A stretch of DNA of 64,000 bases. It comes from Hyphomicrobiales bacterium. GTDB taxonomy: Bacteria > Pseudomonadota > Alphaproteobacteria > Rhizobiales > Beijerinckiaceae. The notes beneath the pieces are model-generated. The model was not told the DNA's origin. It did no database searches and saw only the letters and a program-made list of their open reading frames with translations. The DNA lies in the NCBI GenBank assembly GCA_016716745.1, contig JADJVD010000005.1, positions 124,001-188,000 of the forward strand, written 5' to 3'. Position numbers and translations under genes: made by a program. Below, piece after piece: positions 8,014 through 19,337 of this stretch. The stretch's first letter is position 1, and the number at the start of each line of letters is the position of its first letter.

Positions 8014-8400
8014 GTGCGGCTCGACGTGACGGACCGCGCCTCGGTCGAGGCGCCGGCGCAGCGGATCGAGGCCGAGCTCGGCAGCCTCGACGCGCTCGTC
8101 CATGCGGCGGGATGGGACATCATCCAGCCCTTCATGGATCGCGAGCGGCTCGGGCCGCGTCGTCAACGCGTCGCCGGACGCCGGTCGCGTCGGCTCGTTC
8201 GGCGAGGCGGTCTACGCCGGCGCCAGGGACGGCGTCATCGCTTTCGCCAAGTCGCGGGCGCGCGAAAGGACGCGCAAGAATATCCGCGTCGACCGCGCGG
8301 GCCCCGGCCCGAGCGACGCGTCGCTGTTCGCCTCGCAATCCGACACGATGCGCGAGGCGCTTGCGAACGCCATTGCGATGAAGCGCGTCGCCCTCGAATT
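8014..8400 (+). pseudogene. Second SDR dehydrogenase remnant
   Basis: Internal and C-terminal parts of a second, different SDR. LDVTDRASVEAPAQRIEAEL and LDALVHAAGWDIIQPFMD are followed, after loss of roughly 35 codons and a frame change, by GRVVNASPDAGRVGSFGEAVY and then PGPSDASLFASQSD. The YxxxK site reads YAGARDG, so the catalytic lysine is replaced. It starts with no Rossmann motif of its own, abutting the first SDR remnant. Both look like products of deletions within a row of paralogous SDR genes. Confidence 0.65.
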
Positions 8401-8434
8401 GCCGGGCGGCTTCGGTCCGCCACGAAAAGCGCGC

Positions 8435-8700
8435 GCCCGATTTTGCGCGCGCCTTCGGGCAGGCGGGCTGGCGCGTCGCCGTGAACGATCTCGACGAGGC
8501 TGCGGCGCGCATCGTCGACCGCAGGCTCGACGCCGCCTCCGTGCCGCGCCGGCGCATCGAGACGCTGTTTGCGGCCAATCCGTCTCGCGGGACATGGGCA
8601 TGCGCCTCGTCGAGGCGAACGAGGGGACCGCGCTGTTCGACATCGTGGCATCGACCGCGCGCCACGATCCGCACGGCGTCGCGGCGGGCGGCGTCTTCAC
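8435..8700 (+). pseudogene. Remnants of an SDR-like start and a PaaI-type thioesterase
   Basis: Two short recognisable pieces. The first (AFGQAGWRVAVNDLDEAAAR) resembles the second strand region of another SDR. The second, in a different frame from about 8540, runs RRRIETLFAANP, MGMRLVEANEGTALFDIVAS and HDPHGVAAGGVF, which is the N-terminal half of a hotdog-fold PaaI-like acyl-CoA thioesterase. It stops at the GG of the active-site region and never recovers. The assignment rests on short stretches, so confidence is limited. Confidence 0.5.
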
Positions 8701-8749
8701 GAGGCGCCGGTCTGCGAGCCATGCGGATGCGGGCCGAGCGGACGCCGGC

Positions 8750-9226
8750 TCACCACAAGGGCGAGATCGCCGCGCCTGCAATCTCCTGGAGCCGCGCGCG
8801 CGTCGCGCGCGTCGTCGCCTCGGGCAGCGCGTCGAGCGCGAAGAATCCGGTTTCGGCGAGTTCGCGATCGGGCGCGCGCGGCGCGCTCTGCGTGAAGGCG
8901 CGCACGACATAGACGGCGACGTGATCGCGCCGCGAGCCGCTCGTATTGAAGAAAATCCCGTGCAGCGCCGGCGCCGCCGTCAGCTCGATATTGCCTTCCT
9001 CGGCGAGTTCGCGCGTCAGCGCCTCGAGCATCGTCTCGCCAACCTCGACGCCGCCGCCCGGCAGATGCCAGCCCGGCACATAGGTGTGCCGCACGAGGAA
9101 GACGCGGCCCTGCGCGTCGAGCACGGCGGCGCGCACGCCGAGCGTCATCGGCCGCACGACCAGAAAGATCAGATGGAACAGCCTCGCGCGAGCGCGCACG
9201 AACCAGCCGCCGCCAATGTCCGACAT
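8750..9226 (-). CDS. Nudix hydrolase
   Basis: A 158-residue Nudix-fold pyrophosphohydrolase. The Nudix box is clear: GGGVEVGETMLEAL followed by TRELAEEGNIEL (about 55-82), with the metal-binding REx2EE glutamates present; the box ends in an Asn where Gly is usual. About 28 residues precede the domain, including a hydrophobic HLIFLVV stretch. The start at 9226 lies 2 bp after the dppF stop, so it is probably the last gene of the peptide-transport operon. The substrate is unknown. Confidence 0.87.
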   Translation of the reverse strand: MSDIGGGWFVRARARLFHLIFLVVRPMTLGVRAAVLDAQGRVFLVRHTYVPGWHLPGGGVEVGETMLEALTRELAEEGNIELTAAPALHGIFFNTSGSRRDHVAVYVVRAFTQSAPRAPDRELAETGFFALDALPEATTRATRARLQEIAGAAISPLW

Positions 9227-9228
9227 AC

Positions 9229-10187
9229 TCAGCTCGCGTGATGGCAGGCGACGCGGCGGCCGGGCGCGATGTCGCGTAGCGCAGGCGCCTGCGTGCGGCA
9301 GATGTCGGTCGCCAGCGGGCAGCGCGGATGGAAGTGACAGCCCGGCGGCGGCGCGACAGGGGAGGGCGGCTCGCCCTCGATCGCCACCTTCGCTTTCGCC
9401 ACCGCGGGATCGGGCACGGGCGAGGCCTCGCGCAGCACCTTGGTGTAGGGGTGCTTCGGCGCGTCGAAAATCTGCCCCGTCGGCCCGCTCTCGATGATTC
9501 GGCCGAGATACATCACGACCGTGCGCTCGCAGAAGTGGCGCACGACGCCGAGATCGTGGCTGACGAAGACGAAGGCGAGGCGGCGGCGCTGCTTCAGTTC
9601 GTCGAGCAGACGCAGGATCTGCGCCTGCACCGAGACATCGAGCGCGGAGACCGGTTCGTCGGCGAAGATGAGATCGGGTTCGAGCGCGAGCGCCCGGGCG
9701 ATGCCGATGCGCTGTCGCTGGCCGCCGGAGAATTCGTGCGGAAAGCGATCGAAGGCCGTCTTCGGCAGGCCGACCTCGTCGAGGATCGCCAGCACGCGCT
9801 TGCGCGCGACGTCGCCGCGCGCCACGCCATGCACAGCGAGCGGCTCCATCAACGCGGAGCCGACGCGCTGGCGCGGATCGCGCGCGGAGGCCGGATCCTG
9901 AAACACGATCTGCATGCGCCGGCGCAGCGCGCGCAATTCGGCTGGTTTGGCCGTCAGCACGTCGCGCCCGTCGAACATCACGCGGCCGCGATCCGGCTCG
10001 ATCAGCCGCAGCGCGGCGCGCGCGGCGGTCGACTTGCCGCAACCCGATTCGCCGACGACGCCAAGCGCCTCGCTGCGATCGACGGAGAAGGACACGCCAT
10101 CGAGCGCGCGCACGTCGACGAGGGTGGGAACGGGCCAGCCCTGCCGCAGCGTGAAGGTCTTGGCGAGGTCGACGACGTCGAGCAACA

Positions 10188-10191
<4 letters not shown>
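9229..10191 (-). CDS. dppF: Dipeptide/oligopeptide ABC transporter ATPase (DppF type)
   Basis: A 320-residue ABC ATPase of the Opp/Dpp family. Walker A GESGCGKST (about 45-53), signature SGGQRQR, Walker B DLIFADEP, and the C-terminal oligopeptide-type extension with a Cys cluster (CHFHPRCPLATDIC) expected for DppD/DppF proteins. It pairs with the second ATPase encoded immediately upstream, overlapping it by 4 bp (ATGA). It energises import through the DppBC-type permeases. The symbol reflects position and family; the substrate could be peptides or another solute such as nickel or opines. Confidence 0.9.
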
Positions 10192-11215
<1,024 letters not shown>

Positions 11216-11219
<4 letters not shown>

Positions 11220-12079
11220 GTGGGCGCTCTCGGATCGGTGGCGTCGCGCAAGCCGTCGCCGATCATGTTGAGGCCGATCATCACGAGAAGAATCGCGAGC
11301 GAGGGCCAGACCGCGAGCATCGGCGAATCGAGCAGGTTCTCGAACCCCTCGCGCACGATGCCGCCCCATGTCGCCGTCGGCGGCGGCGCGCCAAGGCCGA
11401 TGAAGGCGAGCGTCGTCTCGGTGCGGATCGCCGTCGCCAGCCACAACGAGGCCATCACCACCACCTCGTCCATGATGTTGGGCAGGATGTGGCCGAACAT
11501 GATGCGCATGTCGGAATAGCCGAGCGAGCGGCAGGCGTCGACGAAATCGCGCTCCTTCATCGCCAGCGTCGAGCCGCGCGCGATGCGCACGAAGGCTGGC
11601 ACGGCGGTGATGGCGATGGCGAGGATCAGATTGAACAGGCTCGGGCCGAGCACGGCGACGAGAATGATGCCCATGATGATCTGCGGGAAGCTCATCAGCA
11701 CGTCGTTTGCGCCGGAGATCACGCGATCGACCCAGCCGCCGTAATAGCCCGACACGACGCCGATGAGAACGCCGATGACGACGCCGGCGAGGGTCGAGAC
11801 GAAGCCGACGAAGAGCGAGATCTGCGCGCCCCAGATGATGCGCGAAAGCACGTCGCGCCCAAAGGAGTCGGCGCCGAGCCAATGCTCGCGCGAGGCGCCG
11901 GCGAGACGATTGAGAACGTCCTGCTCGTCCGGATCGTAAGGCGACAGCCAGGGCGCGAACAGCGCCATCGCGACGCACAGGCCGACCAGCACGATGCCGA
12001 TCAGCAGCGCCGGCGAGCGCGTGGCGCGCGACAGAAAGGAGTTTCGCGCCCGCGGCGCGGGCAGGGAGGCGGCGCTCAT
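11216..12079 (-). CDS. dppC: Dipeptide/oligopeptide ABC transporter permease (DppC type)
   Basis: A 287-residue inner-membrane permease with about six helices. The N-terminal HWLGADSFGRDVLSRIIWG segment (about 67-85) is the hallmark of DppC/OppC. The cytoplasmic EAA-type loop reads RDFVDACRSLGYSDMRIMFG and contacts the ATPases. The ATG at 12079 overlaps the dppB stop by 4 bp. Confidence 0.9.
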
Positions 12080-13020
12080 GTCGATTTCACCCGGGGATCG
12101 ACGAGGCCGTAGGCGAGGTCCGTCAGGAGGTTCACGACGACGATGAGGAAGGCGTAGACCACCATGAGCCCTTGCAGCATCGTGTAGTCGCGCTTTTCCA
12201 GCGCGCCGACGATCAGCTTGCCGAGACCGGGCCGGTTGAACACGATCTCGGTCAGCACCGAATTGCCGATCAGCACGCTGAGATAGAGGCCGATGACGGT
12301 GACGATGGGGATGAGCACGTTGCGGAAGCCGTGCCGCCAGATCACCGTCTGCGTCGGCATGCCCTTGGCGCGCGCGGTGCGGACGTAGTCCTCCGACAAC
12401 GCCTTCAGCATGCCCGAGCGCGTCACGCGCGTCAGATAGGCGACCATGATGAGGCCGAGATTGAGGGCGGGCAGCGCCAGCGAGCGCAGCCGCTCGACCG
12501 GATCGTCGAGCGCGACGCCCTTCGAGATCACCGGGAACCATTTCAGCTCGACGGCGAAGACGATCAGCATCAGCACGCCCGACACGAAGGCGGGGAACGA
12601 CAGGCCCACCAGCGAGACGATGCGGGCGATCCAGTCCGGCGTGCGGTCGCGGCCGCGCGCGGCCCAGACGCCGAGCGGGATGCCGAAGATCGCGCCGATC
12701 GCGAGCGAGGCGATCGTCAATTCGAGCGTGTAGGGAAGGACGGCGAGAACGTCCGTCATCACGGGGCGGTTGGAGACCAGCGAGCGGCCGAAGTCGCCGG
12801 TCAGCGCCTGCCCCATGAAGACGACATATTGCTTCCAGATCGGCAGATCGAGGCCCATGCGCGCACGCAGTTCGGCGAGCGCCTGCGGCGTCGCCTGATC
12901 TCCGAGCACGACGAGCGCCGGATCGCCCGGCACGATCCTCACCAGCACGAAGACGAGGGTGAGGACCGCAAGCAGGGTCGGCGCGGCGAAGAGCAGCCGC
13001 TTGGCGATATAGACGATCAT
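12076..13020 (-). CDS. dppB: Dipeptide/oligopeptide ABC transporter permease (DppB type)
   Basis: A 314-residue permease starting with the usual MIVYIAKRLLFAAPTLLAV helix and the periplasmic RIVPGDPALVVLG segment typical of DppB/OppB. The EAA loop is SEDYVRTARAKGMPTQTVIW. Six membrane segments are visible. It lies 54 bp downstream of the substrate-binding protein gene in the order A-B-C-D-F, the standard Dpp arrangement. Confidence 0.9.
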   Translation of the reverse strand: MIVYIAKRLLFAAPTLLAVLTLVFVLVRIVPGDPALVVLGDQATPQALAELRARMGLDLPIWKQYVVFMGQALTGDFGRSLVSNRPVMTDVLAVLPYTLELTIASLAIGAIFGIPLGVWAARGRDRTPDWIARIVSLVGLSFPAFVSGVLMLIVFAVELKWFPVISKGVALDDPVERLRSLALPALNLGLIMVAYLTRVTRSGMLKALSEDYVRTARAKGMPTQTVIWRHGFRNVLIPIVTVIGLYLSVLIGNSVLTEIVFNRPGLGKLIVGALEKRDYTMLQGLMVVYAFLIVVVNLLTDLAYGLVDPRVKST

Positions 13021-13074
13021 GATGTCACGATCATGGAGTCGCCTTCGCAGGTCCGCTCTTCGCGCGCCGCACTC

Positions 13075-14616
13075 TCACTTCTTGTCCGTGGTTTCGTTGA
13101 CGATCGGGCCCAGATGCATGGCGGCGTCGAACTTGTAGCCGTAATCGACGTTCGACTTGCGCGCCCAGCTCTGCAGCTGCTCGTGCAGCGGCACGGCGCA
13201 AAGATTCTCGACGATCTTCTTCTGCGCGGTCGCCCACAGCGCCTTCTGCTTGGCCGGATCCGGCTCGACGCGCGCGGCGTCGATTTCGGCGTCGGCGACC
13301 TTGCAGTGCGAGGTGTTCACCACGGCCGTCGGCGTGTTCACCGTCGCGCGGGAGTGGAAGAACTGCGACAGATACACGTCCGCCACCGGGAAGCGCGCGG
13401 CGGAGTAGTAGTTCACCTGGCTCAGATCCTTGCGGATGTTGGCGTGGAAGGTCTGGTGATCGACCACGTCGAGCTGCAGGTCGATTCCGCCCTTCTTCAG
13501 CTGCGCCTGCACCACCTGTATCACCGAGAGCATGCTCGGCAGGTTGGTCTGCACCGCCTTGATGGTGACGCCCTGCGGGAAGCCCGCTTCGGCGAGGAGC
13601 TGCTTCGACTTGTTGGGGTCGCAGCAGGGGATCTTCGTCGTGTCGTCGAAGCCCAGATAGCCGATCGGCACGACCGAGCGGCCGGGCTCGGCGACCAGCG
13701 CGCCCATGAAGGAGGCGACCTGCTTGGGGTCGATCGCGTAGGCGATGGCCTGACGGACTTTGATGTCGTCGAGCGGCTTCTGGCTCTGGTTGATGTGCAG
13801 CAGAGCAAGCTCGGCCGGGCGCACGACGTCGACGATGGTGTCCTTCATCTCCTTGGCGCGCTCGACCCATTTCTGGTCCTGACGGCCGTAGATGACGTCG
13901 ATCTCGCCTGACTGGAAGGCGAGGTCGCGCGCCGCGTCCGCCGGGATGAAGCGATAGACGATCTTCTCGATCTTCGGAGCGCCGCGGAAATACGCCTTGT
14001 TGGCGACGAAGGTGACGCTCTCCTTCGGCTTGTATTCGTCGACCATGTAGGGGCCGGTGCCGATGGCCTTGAGGCGGAAATCCTCGCCCAGCGCCTCAAC
14101 GGCCTTTTTCGAGACGATGTTGCCGCCATGATAATTGGCGACGAGGCCGAGGAGCGAGGGAACCGGCGCCTTCAGCGTGATCTTCACCGTATAGGGATCG
14201 ACCGCCTCGACATTGGCGAAGGAGGCGTAGTCGCCCGAGAAGGACGAGGTCTTCGAATCGCCGGCGCGCTTCAGCGAGAAGACGACGTCGTCTGCGGTCA
14301 TCTCGCCATAGTCGCGGTGGAACTTCACGCCCTTGCGCAGCTTGAAGGTCCAGACGAGACCGTCCGCGCTCTTCTCCCAGCTTTCCGCCAGATCGGGCTC
14401 GAGGCCGCCGAGATCGGCGGAGCCGGGCTTGAAGCGCACGAGGCCGTTGAAGGCCCAACCCGTCATCGGCTTGTCCTGCGTGGTCGTCGCCTTGTGCGGA
14501 TCGACCTGCCCGATGTCGGGCGCGGACATGCCGATGCTGAGGGTCTTCTGCGCGAATGCGGGGCTCGCCAGCGCAAGCCCCAGCGCGGTCAATCCCGCCA
14601 ATGCGATGTGTCTCAT
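13075..14616 (-). CDS. ABC transporter substrate-binding protein (peptide type, family 5)
   Basis: A 513-residue secreted periplasmic protein of the SBP_bac_5 family. The signal peptide covers about 1-22 (cleavage after AFA), and there is no lipobox Cys. Typical family features are the PHKATTTQDKPM start, LEPDLAESWEKS and LRKGVKFHRDYG (about 85-100), and LDDIKVRQAIAYAID in the middle. It delivers solute to the DppBCDF-type complex encoded downstream. Peptide, opine, glutathione or drug ligands are all known in this family, so the ligand is open. Confidence 0.88.
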   Translation of the reverse strand: MRHIALAGLTALGLALASPAFAQKTLSIGMSAPDIGQVDPHKATTTQDKPMTGWAFNGLVRFKPGSADLGGLEPDLAESWEKSADGLVWTFKLRKGVKFHRDYGEMTADDVVFSLKRAGDSKTSSFSGDYASFANVEAVDPYTVKITLKAPVPSLLGLVANYHGGNIVSKKAVEALGEDFRLKAIGTGPYMVDEYKPKESVTFVANKAYFRGAPKIEKIVYRFIPADAARDLAFQSGEIDVIYGRQDQKWVERAKEMKDTIVDVVRPAELALLHINQSQKPLDDIKVRQAIAYAIDPKQVASFMGALVAEPGRSVVPIGYLGFDDTTKIPCCDPNKSKQLLAEAGFPQGVTIKAVQTNLPSMLSVIQVVQAQLKKGGIDLQLDVVDHQTFHANIRKDLSQVNYYSAARFPVADVYLSQFFHSRATVNTPTAVVNTSHCKVADAEIDAARVEPDPAKQKALWATAQKKIVENLCAVPLHEQLQSWARKSNVDYGYKFDAAMHLGPIVNETTDKK

Positions 14617-14645
14617 GACGCTCTCCCTTTGTTTTTCGATTGGGT

Positions 14646-15038
14646 TCAATCCGCTCGTGCGCCGAGAATGGCGTAGGCCTCGATCTCGACGCGATGCCAG
14701 GGCAGAAGCATCGCGGCGACCTGCACCATCGTGGCGGCCGGGCGGATGTCTGCGAAGTGTTCGGAATGGGCGCGGGCGACGAGGTCGGCGTCGCCCATAT
14801 CCTTCACATAGATCACTGTGCGCACGACGTCGCGCACGTCGCCGCCCGCCTCGCGCAACGCTTTGGCGATCACCGCCAGCGCGGCGCGCGCCTGCCCGCC
14901 TGCGTCCTCGTTCTCGTTGCCCGCCGGCGCGCAGGTGCCGGCGACGTGAATGTGGTCGCCCACGCGCACGGCGCGGCAATAGCCGAACACCTGCTCGTAG
15001 GGCGAACCCGACGAGATATTCACGCGCTTGGCGTTCAT
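14646..15038 (-). CDS. RidA/YjgF-family protein
   Basis: A 130-residue Rid-family protein that starts MNAKRVNISSGSPYEQVFGYCRAVRVGD and contains HIHVAGTCAP. RidA proteins hydrolyse reactive enamine/imine intermediates formed by amino-acid enzymes. The conserved Arg of the archetype (GxxxxQxRxxxxN) lies near RTVIYVKDM. It belongs to a divergent RidA subgroup, so deaminase activity is not assured. It is the first gene before the substrate-binding protein (29-bp gap) and is probably the promoter-proximal gene of the transport operon, hinting that imported peptides or amines feed amino-acid catabolism (inference). Confidence 0.85.
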   Translation of the reverse strand: MNAKRVNISSGSPYEQVFGYCRAVRVGDHIHVAGTCAPAGNENEDAGGQARAALAVIAKALREAGGDVRDVVRTVIYVKDMGDADLVARAHSEHFADIRPAATMVQVAAMLLPWHRVEIEAYAILGARAD

Positions 15039-15126
15039 GGACGCTCCGAACCGCGCGCTGCGCGCGCCTCCCGAACGCCAGTCAACAATCTTGGCGGCCA
15101 GGATGCAACCTTCGTCGCAGGCGCCG

Positions 15127-15960
15127 CTATCCGCAACTTCGCCGGGCGCGACGGCGCCAATCCAGCGGGCTCGCGCCCATCACGCGGCGAAACCGGCGGT
15201 TGAAGGTCGAAAGGTCGCCGAATCCGCAGTCGAATGCGATTCTCGTCACGGGTTCGTCGTTGCGGCGCAACCTTTCGGCGGCGCGCCCCAATCGTAAGCG
15301 CAGAAGATATTGATGCGGCGTCACGCCGACGGCGGCGCGGAAGCTACGCAGGAAATGAAACCTGTCGACGCCCGCCTCCGCGGCGAGGACGTCCAGCGGG
15401 ACGGCTTGCTCGCCCCTGCCGACATGGGCCTCGATGCGGCGCACGGCGTCGCAGACCCTGCGTGCCGCGCGCGGGGCGGGCTCGCGCAGCGGGGCGATCT
15501 CGCCGGCCCGCAACACCGCATCCGCGAAGTCGATCGCGGCCTGCTCGACGCCGTCGGCTTCGAGATCGCGCGCGGCGATCAGGGCTGCGGCGGCCGGCAG
15601 CAGCGATTCGAGCGGCGGCAGGCCGGGCCGATCGAAGGCGGCGCGTCGCGCGCCGGGCAGGGCGGCGACGAGGCGTTCCCAGTAGTCGGGCGCGAATTGC
15701 AGCGACAGGCAGCGATCGCCTTGCGCGTGCTCGTGACCGCATTGGAAGCAGGCGCCGCAATTGCCGAGCAGGACGGCGCCCGGCGTCAGCAGAGCGGCGC
15801 CGTGACTTGCGCGGTAGGCGAAGACGCCGGAGAGGACCGCGGCGAGCGACACCCAGTCGTGACGCTCCTCGAACGGCCTGTCGCCCGGACCGGCGGCGCA
15901 CACGACGTCCGACAGGCGCCAGCCCCGTCCGGAGGCGAGTACGGTCGTGGCGATGGTCAT
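15127..15960 (-). CDS. AraC-family transcriptional regulator
   Basis: A 277-residue protein with an N-terminal ligand-sensing half (about 1-150) and a C-terminal double helix-turn-helix (about 165-270). The latter shows DVLAAEAGVDRFHFLRSFRA, the inter-HTH TPHQYLLRLRLGRA and the second HTH ITRIAFDCGFGDLSTFNRRFR-type motif. The cupin-like half has four closely spaced Cys/His residues near 69-83 (NCGACFQCGHEH), which could bind metal (inference). It lies 88 bp upstream of the RidA/peptide-transport operon on the same strand and may regulate it. Confidence 0.87.
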   Translation of the reverse strand: MTIATTVLASGRGWRLSDVVCAAGPGDRPFEERHDWVSLAAVLSGVFAYRASHGAALLTPGAVLLGNCGACFQCGHEHAQGDRCLSLQFAPDYWERLVAALPGARRAAFDRPGLPPLESLLPAAAALIAARDLEADGVEQAAIDFADAVLRAGEIAPLREPAPRAARRVCDAVRRIEAHVGRGEQAVPLDVLAAEAGVDRFHFLRSFRAAVGVTPHQYLLRLRLGRAAERLRRNDEPVTRIAFDCGFGDLSTFNRRFRRVMGASPLDWRRRARRSCG

Positions 15961-16043
15961 CGCGGGCGCGCGGGCGGCGCATTTCCCAAGTCGACGCGCG
16001 CCGCATCGTCATCGTGGGGGCATGGCTCTCGACGGAGGCGACC

Positions 16044-16436
16044 ATGTTCGACCATATCTCTATCGGCGTGCGCGATCTAGCGAAGGCGCGCGCCTTCTAC
16101 GACGCGGCGCTGGCGCCGCTCGGCTACACGCGGCTGTCGCAGGACGACGGCTCGCTCGGTTATGGCGCGGGCGAGGTCTCGCTGTGGGTGCTGCAATGCA
16201 CCGCGCCCGTGAAAGACGACGACGCCTCGGGCTTGCACATCTGCTTCGTCGCGCCGACGCGCCAGAGCGTCGACGGCTTTCACGCCGCCGCGCTGAAGCA
16301 GGGCGGCCGGGACAATGGCGCGCCGGGCCCGCGGCCGGATTACGGGCCGTCCTACTACGCCGCCTTCGTGAAGGATCCCGACGGATACCGGCTCGAGGCC
16401 CATTGTGGCGCGGGAAGGCGCGGCGGGCGCCGCGCC

Positions 16437-16437
<1 letters not shown>
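16044..16437 (+). CDS. VOC-superfamily (glyoxalase-like) protein, stop codon missing
   Basis: ATG at 16044 follows a GGAGG site. About 125 codons encode a VOC domain: FDHISIGVRDLAKARAFYD at the start, the ending strand YYAAFVKDPDGYRLEAHCG, with metal-site residues His4 and Glu (about 121). These are small dioxygenase/isomerase-fold proteins of unassigned substrate. No stop appears where the domain ends. The frame stays open through the whole antisense of the thiolase gene to 17594, which would give 516 residues. I give the domain limits rather than the far stop, because the downstream residues look like antisense of the thiolase and not like protein. A lost stop or a local sequence error is likely. 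Confidence 0.7.
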
Positions 16438-17615
<1,178 letters not shown>

Positions 17616-17771
17616 GCGAAATTCCTCCGTTTGACGCAGGAAAGCGCGTCGGGGCGGCGCTGTCGAGCCGTCTCGTCAGGCGGCGGCGCGCATTGCCGAT
17701 TCGCAATGCATGCGGCGCGCGCGCGAGCGAGAGTCGGGACGGTCGAGCGGAGGCAATTCAGGGGTCACGAG

Positions 17772-18029
17772 ATGAAACGTCTTGTCGTCGCCGCGTTCGC
17801 AGCCACGCTCTCCTTCGCCGCCTCGGCGCAGATGCGCGAGCCGGGGACCGGCCCGGTCGCCGAACATTGTCAGGGCGACATCGAGCGTCTTTGCGCGAAC
17901 CTCACGCATGGAAATCCGGCAGGCGGTCAGCGCGGCGCGATCCGTCCGTGCCTCGAGCAGAATATCGCGCAGGTCTCGCCGGCCTGCCGCACGGCGCTCC
18001 AGACCACGGGGCCGGGCCGCCGGCGTTAA
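17772..18029 (+). CDS. Small secreted Cys-rich-repeat protein
   Basis: An 85-residue protein with a signal peptide (about 1-19, cut after ASA) and a single cysteine-rich repeat, HCQGDIERLC...IRPCLEQNI...SPACRTAL. Four cysteines at this spacing match the bacterial single-unit form of the Golgi GLG1-type cysteine-rich repeat. It is probably periplasmic with two disulfides; the function is unknown. An in-frame upstream start at 17631 would hide the signal peptide, so 17772 was chosen. It nearly meets the convergent gene at 18034. Confidence 0.75.
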   Translation: MKRLVVAAFAATLSFAASAQMREPGTGPVAEHCQGDIERLCANLTHGNPAGGQRGAIRPCLEQNIAQVSPACRTALQTTGPGRRR

Positions 18030-18033
18030 GCGG

Positions 18034-18309
18034 TCAGTCCTCCTCGTCGCGCTCGCGCCAGTTGGCGAGGGCCGCGCCGATGGCGGCGGCGAGGCGGCCT
18101 TCCGCCGAATCGCCGCGCTCGGCGAAAGTGAGCCCGCCGAGGGCCTTGTTCAGCGCCGCCTCGCGCCGGGCGTAGGCCGTCGCGTCCGCCTCGCTGGCGA
18201 CGGGCGGCACGCGGGCGTCGCTCCAGCCGACGGAGCGGAACCAGCGCTGATCCTCGACCGACAATTCGGCCTCGAGCGTGGGGGCGAGACGGGGGTGGGC
18301 GTCGGACAT
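18034..18309 (-). CDS. Small unknown acidic protein
   Basis: A 91-residue soluble protein, acidic at its C-terminus (ANWRERDEED), with no signal peptide, membrane segment or recognised motif. Its middle (RWFRSVGWSDARVPPVAS) is Trp/Arg-rich. The frame uses codons like its neighbours and ends 5 bp from the convergent Cys-rich gene, which supports it as a real gene. Function unknown. Confidence 0.6.
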   Translation of the reverse strand: MSDAHPRLAPTLEAELSVEDQRWFRSVGWSDARVPPVASEADATAYARREAALNKALGGLTFAERGDSAEGRLAAAIGAALANWRERDEED

Positions 18310-18406
18310 GGCGTATCTCCTTGCACGGGACGCAACGCGCCGGCGCGGGAAATGGTTCGGGCCGTAGCCCGGCGGCGCACAGTCTGCGCCGGTTCGCGCG
18401 CCGCTT

Positions 18407-19333
18407 CTAGCCGCGCACGCCGTAGCGGAACGGATCGGACGGATCGGCGTGCAGGACGCCCTCTCCGGTGACGAAGGCGCGCCCTGTGATCGTCGGCGTG
18501 ATCCGCCCGTCCGGCCCCGGCCGGTAGCTCGCCTGAAAACGGCTGCCGATGACGCTCTCCTGCACCCACGACTCGCCGGGCGCGAGCTTGCCGTCGGCGG
18601 CCAGGCACGCCAGCTTGGCGCTGGTCCCCGTGCCGCAGGGCGAGCGGTCGTAGGCGCCGCCCGAGCACAGCACGAAGGAGCGGCTGTCGGCCCCCGGCGC
18701 GCCCTCGGCGAAGATCTCGATGTGGTCGACCGGCGCGCCGTCGCCGCCGAGGCCGGCCGCGTTCAGCGCGTCCTGAATCGCCTGCGAGGCGACCATCAGT
18801 TGCGGGATATGCGCGATGTCGACGGGGCAGGGCGCGTTCTCGGTGAGGAAGAACCAGTTGCCGCCCCAGGCGATGTCGCCGGTGACGCGGCCAAGGCCGG
18901 GCACGTCGACGCCGACCGCTTTGGCGTAGCGATAGCTCGGCACGTTGACGATGCGCGCCGTGTTGCGGTCGATCAGTTCGAACGTGACGACGCCGACCGG
19001 CGTCTCCAGCCGGTGAACGCCGGGCCCGATGCGGCCCATATGGGCGAGCGTGACGGCGAGGCCGATGGTTCCATGCCCGCACATGCCGAGCATCGTGGCG
19101 TTGTTGAAGAAGATGACGCCCGCCGCGCAGCTCGTGTCGACCGGCTCGCAAAGCAGCCCGCCGACCAGCGCGTCGTAGCCGCGCGGCTCGTTCACCGCGA
19201 AGCTGCGGATGTGGTCGAAATCGCGCGCGAAGCGGTCGCGCCGTGCGGCGAGGCTGCCGGCGCCGAGATCGGGCCCGCCCTCGACGATCAGGCGCGTCGG
19301 CTCGCCTTCGGTGTGGGAATCGATGAAGCGCAT
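18407..19333 (-). CDS. 4-hydroxyproline 2-epimerase / proline racemase family
   Basis: A 308-residue proline-racemase-fold enzyme starting MRFIDSHTEGEPTR. Both catalytic cysteines are present, in MCGHGTIG (about Cys85) and SPCGTGTSA (about Cys233), which favours a racemase/epimerase over the Thr-containing dehydratases of the family. The usual reaction for such genes in proteobacteria is trans-4-hydroxy-L-proline to cis-4-hydroxy-D-proline. The neighbour upstream on the same strand (4-bp gap) is a DapA-like lyase/deaminase, as expected for hydroxyproline catabolism. The D-amino-acid oxidase and semialdehyde dehydrogenase of that route are not adjacent. Confidence 0.87.
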   Translation of the reverse strand: MRFIDSHTEGEPTRLIVEGGPDLGAGSLAARRDRFARDFDHIRSFAVNEPRGYDALVGGLLCEPVDTSCAAGVIFFNNATMLGMCGHGTIGLAVTLAHMGRIGPGVHRLETPVGVVTFELIDRNTARIVNVPSYRYAKAVGVDVPGLGRVTGDIAWGGNWFFLTENAPCPVDIAHIPQLMVASQAIQDALNAAGLGGDGAPVDHIEIFAEGAPGADSRSFVLCSGGAYDRSPCGTGTSAKLACLAADGKLAPGESWVQESVIGSRFQASYRPGPDGRITPTITGRAFVTGEGVLHADPSDPFRYGVRG

Positions 19334-19337
19334 CGGA

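Noticed and set aside
4552..8700. Insertion sequence or phage as the cause of the decay
   Set aside because: No transposase, terminal inverted repeats or integrase could be found in or beside the remnants; simple deletions and frame shifts explain what is seen.
15127..15960. Cys/His cluster in the AraC protein as proof of a metal sensor
   Set aside because: NCGACFQCGHEH is suggestive, but similar clusters occur in cupin-like AraC arms without metal binding. Kept only as a remark.
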